DNA from: WAPX01 sp964622075 | GTDB lineage: Archaea; Halobacteriota; Archaeoglobi; Archaeoglobales; Archaeoglobaceae | NCBI GenBank assembly: GCA_964622075.1 | Contig: CAZUMR010000028.1 | Coordinates: forward strand, 1-33,768 | Length of the DNA stretch: 33,768 bases | Direction: 5' to 3' | In this document: positions 31,265 through 33,768 of the stretch, piece by piece | Layout: every line of letters starts with the position of its first letter | How positions within the stretch are numbered: the first letter of the stretch is position 1 | Notes under the pieces: model-generated | What the model was told of the DNA's origin: nothing | Database searches by the model: none | Seen by the model: only the letters and a program-made list of their open reading frames with translations | Translations under genes and position numbers: made by a program

Positions 31265-31918
31265 TTATCTGGATTTTGATCTCAGCTTTTTGAATAGCCT
31301 GACATTATTTTCCAGCACTTCCCCGGGATTTTCGACTCCAGCCGCTCTGCAAATCCTGATTGCCAGTTCTTCGGAAATTATGTCTCCGGGAGAGTGCGTA
31401 TCTGTATTTATCACGAGCTTTCTTCCATATCTAGCCACACACCCGTTTCCAAGGCAGTGCCCCTTTCTTGCAGATAATTCAAGGTAAACTCCGTTTTCCC
31501 ATGCCCTATCGGCGAGATCAGCTGAAATTATTCCCGGATGCGCCAGAATGTCAACATCGCACTCGACTGCACTTTCATTCGTACCTTCAGCAACCGGTTC
31601 GGCAAGAGTTTCTCCGTGAACGACCACTATTTCTGCACCCTCACTTCTTGCAAGCTCAACACACCTGTCCATTAACCGGGGTGGAACGTGGGTTATTTCC
31701 ACGCCAAACAGTATCTCAACCCCGTAGTATTTCTCGTAATCATCCCTCCACTCCTGCAATTTTAAAAGCCTCTCCATTATCCACGAAACGTTGGAGAAAT
31801 CAGCGTGATCCGTTATTGCAAAACCATTAACTCCTTTATCTGCCATCCTCCTTGCTATTTCCGAAGGTATCAGCTCTCCATCACTGAATACTGAATGTAC
31901 GTGGAGATCACAGTACAT
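31265..31918 (-). CDS. PHP-domain phosphoesterase (histidinol-phosphatase-like)
   Basis: The 217-residue protein has the PHP metal-binding motifs DLHVHSVFSDGE (4-15), ITDHAD (near 35-41), GVEITHVPPR, VVVHGETLAEPV, DILAHPG and NTDTHSPGD. PHP proteins hydrolyse phosphate esters with a trinuclear metal site. Similar archaeal sequences are often labelled histidinol phosphatase-like, but no histidine biosynthesis gene is near, so the substrate is not certain. ATG 31918 is about 28 nt from the shared AT element upstream. Confidence 0.85.
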   Translation of the reverse strand: MYCDLHVHSVFSDGELIPSEIARRMADKGVNGFAITDHADFSNVSWIMERLLKLQEWRDDYEKYYGVEILFGVEITHVPPRLMDRCVELARSEGAEIVVVHGETLAEPVAEGTNESAVECDVDILAHPGIISADLADRAWENGVYLELSARKGHCLGNGCVARYGRKLVINTDTHSPGDIISEELAIRICRAAGVENPGEVLENNVRLFKKLRSKSR

Positions 31919-31941
31919 GGAAACGCCTGTAACTCGACAAA

Positions 31942-31953
31942 GTTAAATATATT
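31942..31953. promoter_or_regulatory. Bidirectional TATA-like element between the PHP and DUF211 genes
   Basis: GTTAAATATATT is centred 25 nt before the DUF211 start (31972, plus) and about 29 nt before the PHP start (31918, minus) in a 53-bp spacer. It is the only AT-rich element there, so it probably serves both genes. Confidence 0.55.
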
Positions 31954-31971
31954 GGTGGAAAACGTAATTTC

Positions 31972-32259
31972 GTGGCAGGCATAAGAAGGCTCGTTCTGGA
32001 CGTCATGAAGCCTCATGAACCGGACAACGTCTTTCTTGCCCTCAGATTAAGTGAAATAGAGAATGTGGATGGTGTAAACCTGAGCCTGATGGAAATAGAC
32101 CAGAATACAGAAACCCTGAAAATAACGATTGTCGGAGATGAGATAAACTACAAGGAAGTAAAAAAAGTAATAGAGGACATGGGCGCTGCCATACACAGCG
32201 TTGATGAAATAGTTGCAGGAAAGAAGATAGTAGATGCCGTTAAAACTGAACAGGATTAA
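31972..32259 (+). CDS. DUF211 protein
   Basis: The 95-residue protein (AGIRRLVLDVMKPHEPDNVFLALRLSEIENVDGVNLSLMEID) matches the archaeal DUF211 family, a small ferredoxin-like alpha/beta fold that forms oligomers and has no assigned function. The start is GTG at 31972, about 25 nt after the shared TATA-like element. The length is typical. The preceding divergent gene encodes the PHP protein. Confidence 0.85.
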   Translation: MAGIRRLVLDVMKPHEPDNVFLALRLSEIENVDGVNLSLMEIDQNTETLKITIVGDEINYKEVKKVIEDMGAAIHSVDEIVAGKKIVDAVKTEQD

Positions 32260-32297
32260 TTTCCTTTTTATTTACACACCATCAGCAAGCTGTAGTT

Positions 32298-32333
32298 GTA
32301 ACACCACAGTAACACCACAACTGTAACACCACA
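32298..32333. repeat. Three copies of GTAACACCACA upstream of leuC
   Basis: Exact copies lie at 32298-32308, 32309-32319 and 32323-32333, i.e. with period 11, then 14 nt. They end about 27 nt before the TATA-like element, a position suited to an activator or to a repressor that multimerises. No gene is visible in the 129-bp spacer 32260-32388. Confidence 0.6.
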
Positions 32334-32360
32334 ACCCTGCAGAAATGTTGCAGACAAACG

Positions 32361-32367
32361 TTAAATA
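32361..32367 (+). promoter_or_regulatory. TATA-like box of leuC
   Basis: TTAAATA lies about 25 nt upstream of the leuC ATG (32389), the leaderless spacing. Confidence 0.5.
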
Positions 32368-32388
32368 GCTCTTTATTCTGTTAACCCC

Positions 32389-33639
32389 ATGGGCAAGACC
32401 ATAGCCGAAAAGATATTTTCAAGGGTCTCCGGCAAAGATGTTAAGGCAGGAGACTTCGTTCTTGCAAAGATAGACAGGGCGATGGTTCACGACATAACAG
32501 CTCCCCTTGCAATCAAAGCTCTCGAGAGAATAACCGGGGAGAGAAAGGTCAGGTATCCTGAAAGGGTAATAATGGCGTTCGATCACCAAGTACCGGCAGA
32601 CAGCGTTAAGGCTGCAGAAACTCACAAGATGCTGAGGGAGTTTGCAAGGGAGAATGGAATTCTAAACTACGATGTCAGGGAGGGAATAGCACATCAGATA
32701 ATGGTGGAAAAAGGTCACGCACTCCCGGGGGAGCTGATAGTTGGAGCTGATTCGCACACATGCATGTATGGTGCTCTGGGATGCTTTTCTACAGGTATAG
32801 GCTCAACAGATATGGGTTTCGTTTTTGCCACGGGAAAGCTATGGTTTAAAGTTCCTGAGACTATATACTTTGACGTTTACGGGAAGCCTGAAAGGTACGT
32901 CTGTGGAAAGGACATCATACTGAAGCTCATAGGAATGGTAGGGGCTGATGGTGCTAATTATAAGGCGTGCGTTTACGGTGGAGATGCAGTCAGGAAAATG
33001 GGGATGAGCGATCGCTTTACAATGTGCAACATGGCAATAGAAATGGGCGGTAAAGCGGGAATAGTTGAGTTTGACGATAAGACTGAGAAGTACCTGAAAG
33101 AGATCGGTGCAGGCGAATATGAACCTGTTTACATGGATGAGGACTGTAACTGTGAGAGAGTTGAGCTTGATGTCACTGGAATGGAACCACAGGTAGCAAA
33201 ACCTCACAGAGTTGACAACGTATGTGGTGTCTCAGAAGTTGAAGGTGTCAGGGTTGATCAGGTGTTCATAGGCTCCTGCACAAACGGGAGGTACGAAGAT
33301 CTGAAAATAGCAGCAGAGATTCTGAAGGGTGAAGAAGTGGCAAGGAACGTCAGACTAATCGTAATCCCCGCATCAAGAAGCATATACAGGAAAGCTCTCA
33401 GAGATGGAATAATAGACATTTTCGTCGAGGCTGGAGCACTTGTTGAGTTTCCGTGCTGCGGACCGTGCATGGGTGGAAGCTTTGGACTCATAGCAAGCGG
33501 GGAGGTAAGCGTATCCACTTCGAACAGAAACTTCATAGGAAGACAGGGCAGTCCAGAAGGGCAGATATACCTCGTCTCCCCAGCCACAGCCGCTGCCACG
33601 GCAATTTACGGAGAGATAACAGATCCAAGAAAGGTTTAA
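32389..33639 (+). CDS. leuC: 3-isopropylmalate dehydratase large subunit (LeuC/HacA type)
   Basis: With a small subunit it isomerises 2- to 3-isopropylmalate in leucine biosynthesis; close relatives act on citramalate or homocitrate. The 416-residue length fits the short archaeal class. The [4Fe-4S] site is visible as GSCTNGRYEDL and FPCCGPCMGGSFG. The N-terminal MGKTIAEKIFSRVSGKDVKAGD and the segments MAFDHQVPADS and VGADSHTCMYGALG are typical. The small subunit is not within the 129 bp that follow, which contain only AT-rich DNA. Substrate range cannot be read from this subunit alone. Confidence 0.92.
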   Translation: MGKTIAEKIFSRVSGKDVKAGDFVLAKIDRAMVHDITAPLAIKALERITGERKVRYPERVIMAFDHQVPADSVKAAETHKMLREFARENGILNYDVREGIAHQIMVEKGHALPGELIVGADSHTCMYGALGCFSTGIGSTDMGFVFATGKLWFKVPETIYFDVYGKPERYVCGKDIILKLIGMVGADGANYKACVYGGDAVRKMGMSDRFTMCNMAIEMGGKAGIVEFDDKTEKYLKEIGAGEYEPVYMDEDCNCERVELDVTGMEPQVAKPHRVDNVCGVSEVEGVRVDQVFIGSCTNGRYEDLKIAAEILKGEEVARNVRLIVIPASRSIYRKALRDGIIDIFVEAGALVEFPCCGPCMGGSFGLIASGEVSVSTSNRNFIGRQGSPEGQIYLVSPATAAATAIYGEITDPRKV

Positions 33640-33768
33640 TTTTAATTTTATATTTTCTTCAACAGCAATTTGGAAAATTTGACACACTTCTGTTTATTTT
33701 TGTCTATTTATTATTTTAGCCATTATCCCATCCAGCATGAAAACAGGTTAAATCGTCAACCCCGCAAT
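33640..33768. other. Noncoding right edge
   Basis: AT-rich DNA with T-rich stretches after the leuC stop that may end transcription. I see no gene, RNA or repeat in it. Confidence 0.5.

Noticed and set aside
1..33768. CRISPR arrays, insertion sequences, prophage or defence islands
   Set aside because: I found no regularly spaced repeats, transposase, integrase or phage genes. The tRNA genes lack flanking direct repeats that would mark integrated elements.

Overview
The window reads as an archaeal chromosome segment, most likely from the Archaeoglobales (Archaeoglobus, Ferroglobus or Geoglobus type). The evidence is inference from gene content. It carries a membrane-bound Vht-type [NiFe] hydrogenase (small, large and cytochrome b subunits), a split-Soret-type cytochrome c, a CooS carbon monoxide dehydrogenase, and archaeal families (Trm56, DtdA/DTD2, phosphopantothenate synthetase, DUF211, DUF5611, archaeal topoisomerase I). 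TATA-like boxes lie about 25-28 nt upstream of many start codons, which suggests leaderless mRNAs. Shine-Dalgarno sites matching GGAGGTGAT occur inside operons. The four tRNA genes encode no CCA. Coding GC is near 45%, except for a richer cooS fragment at the left edge.

Layout. 1-236: 5' end of cooS (minus) behind two palindromic operators. 302-561: remnant of a Holliday-junction-resolvase-like endonuclease. 708-4371: double SIS-domain protein, thioredoxin-fold lipoprotein, HerA/DUF87 ATPase. 4514-5709: tRNA-Gly, tRNA-Gln and a duplicated LEA14-like lipoprotein. 5858-5914: a C/D box guide RNA, followed by two small membrane protein genes. 6683-7504: split-Soret cytochrome. 7794-8729: dtdA overlapping tRNA-Arg. 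8890-12484: a possible structured leader, a ThiF/MoeB-like E1 enzyme, thymidylate kinase and topA. 12684-14026: a membrane protein, then tRNA-Pro overlapping trm56 on the other strand. 14039-20157: hypF, divergent from the vhtGAC-like hydrogenase operon. 20229-21335: a small membrane protein and pcm. 21506-28994: an envelope cluster of lipoprotein, transglutaminase-like protein, membrane protein, MoxR, DUF58 and membrane protein. 29012-33639: iorB, DUF5611, phosphopantothenate synthetase, a YdjM-like protein, a PHP hydrolase, DUF211 and leuC.

How it fits together. HypF builds the cyanide ligands of the [NiFe] site of the neighbouring hydrogenase. That hydrogenase should feed electrons to membrane quinone or thiophenazine-type carriers through its cytochrome b. 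CooS, the split-Soret cytochrome and the thioredoxin lipoprotein add to a redox-rich envelope. The MoxR-DUF58-transglutaminase cluster resembles a widespread but functionally unresolved envelope or maturation module.

The most unusual feature is how tRNA genes sit against protein genes. tRNA-Gln abuts a stop codon with no spacer. tRNA-Arg overlaps the end of dtdA, a D-aminoacyl-tRNA deacylase, by 15 bp. tRNA-Pro lies antisense to the end of trm56, and the trm56 stop codon is opposite T-loop residue C56, the base that this enzyme family methylates. Other notable items are a textbook C/D box sRNA with its own promoter, a hairpin leader before the E1-like gene, a likely ACG start codon, and two divergent gene pairs that seem to share one TATA element.
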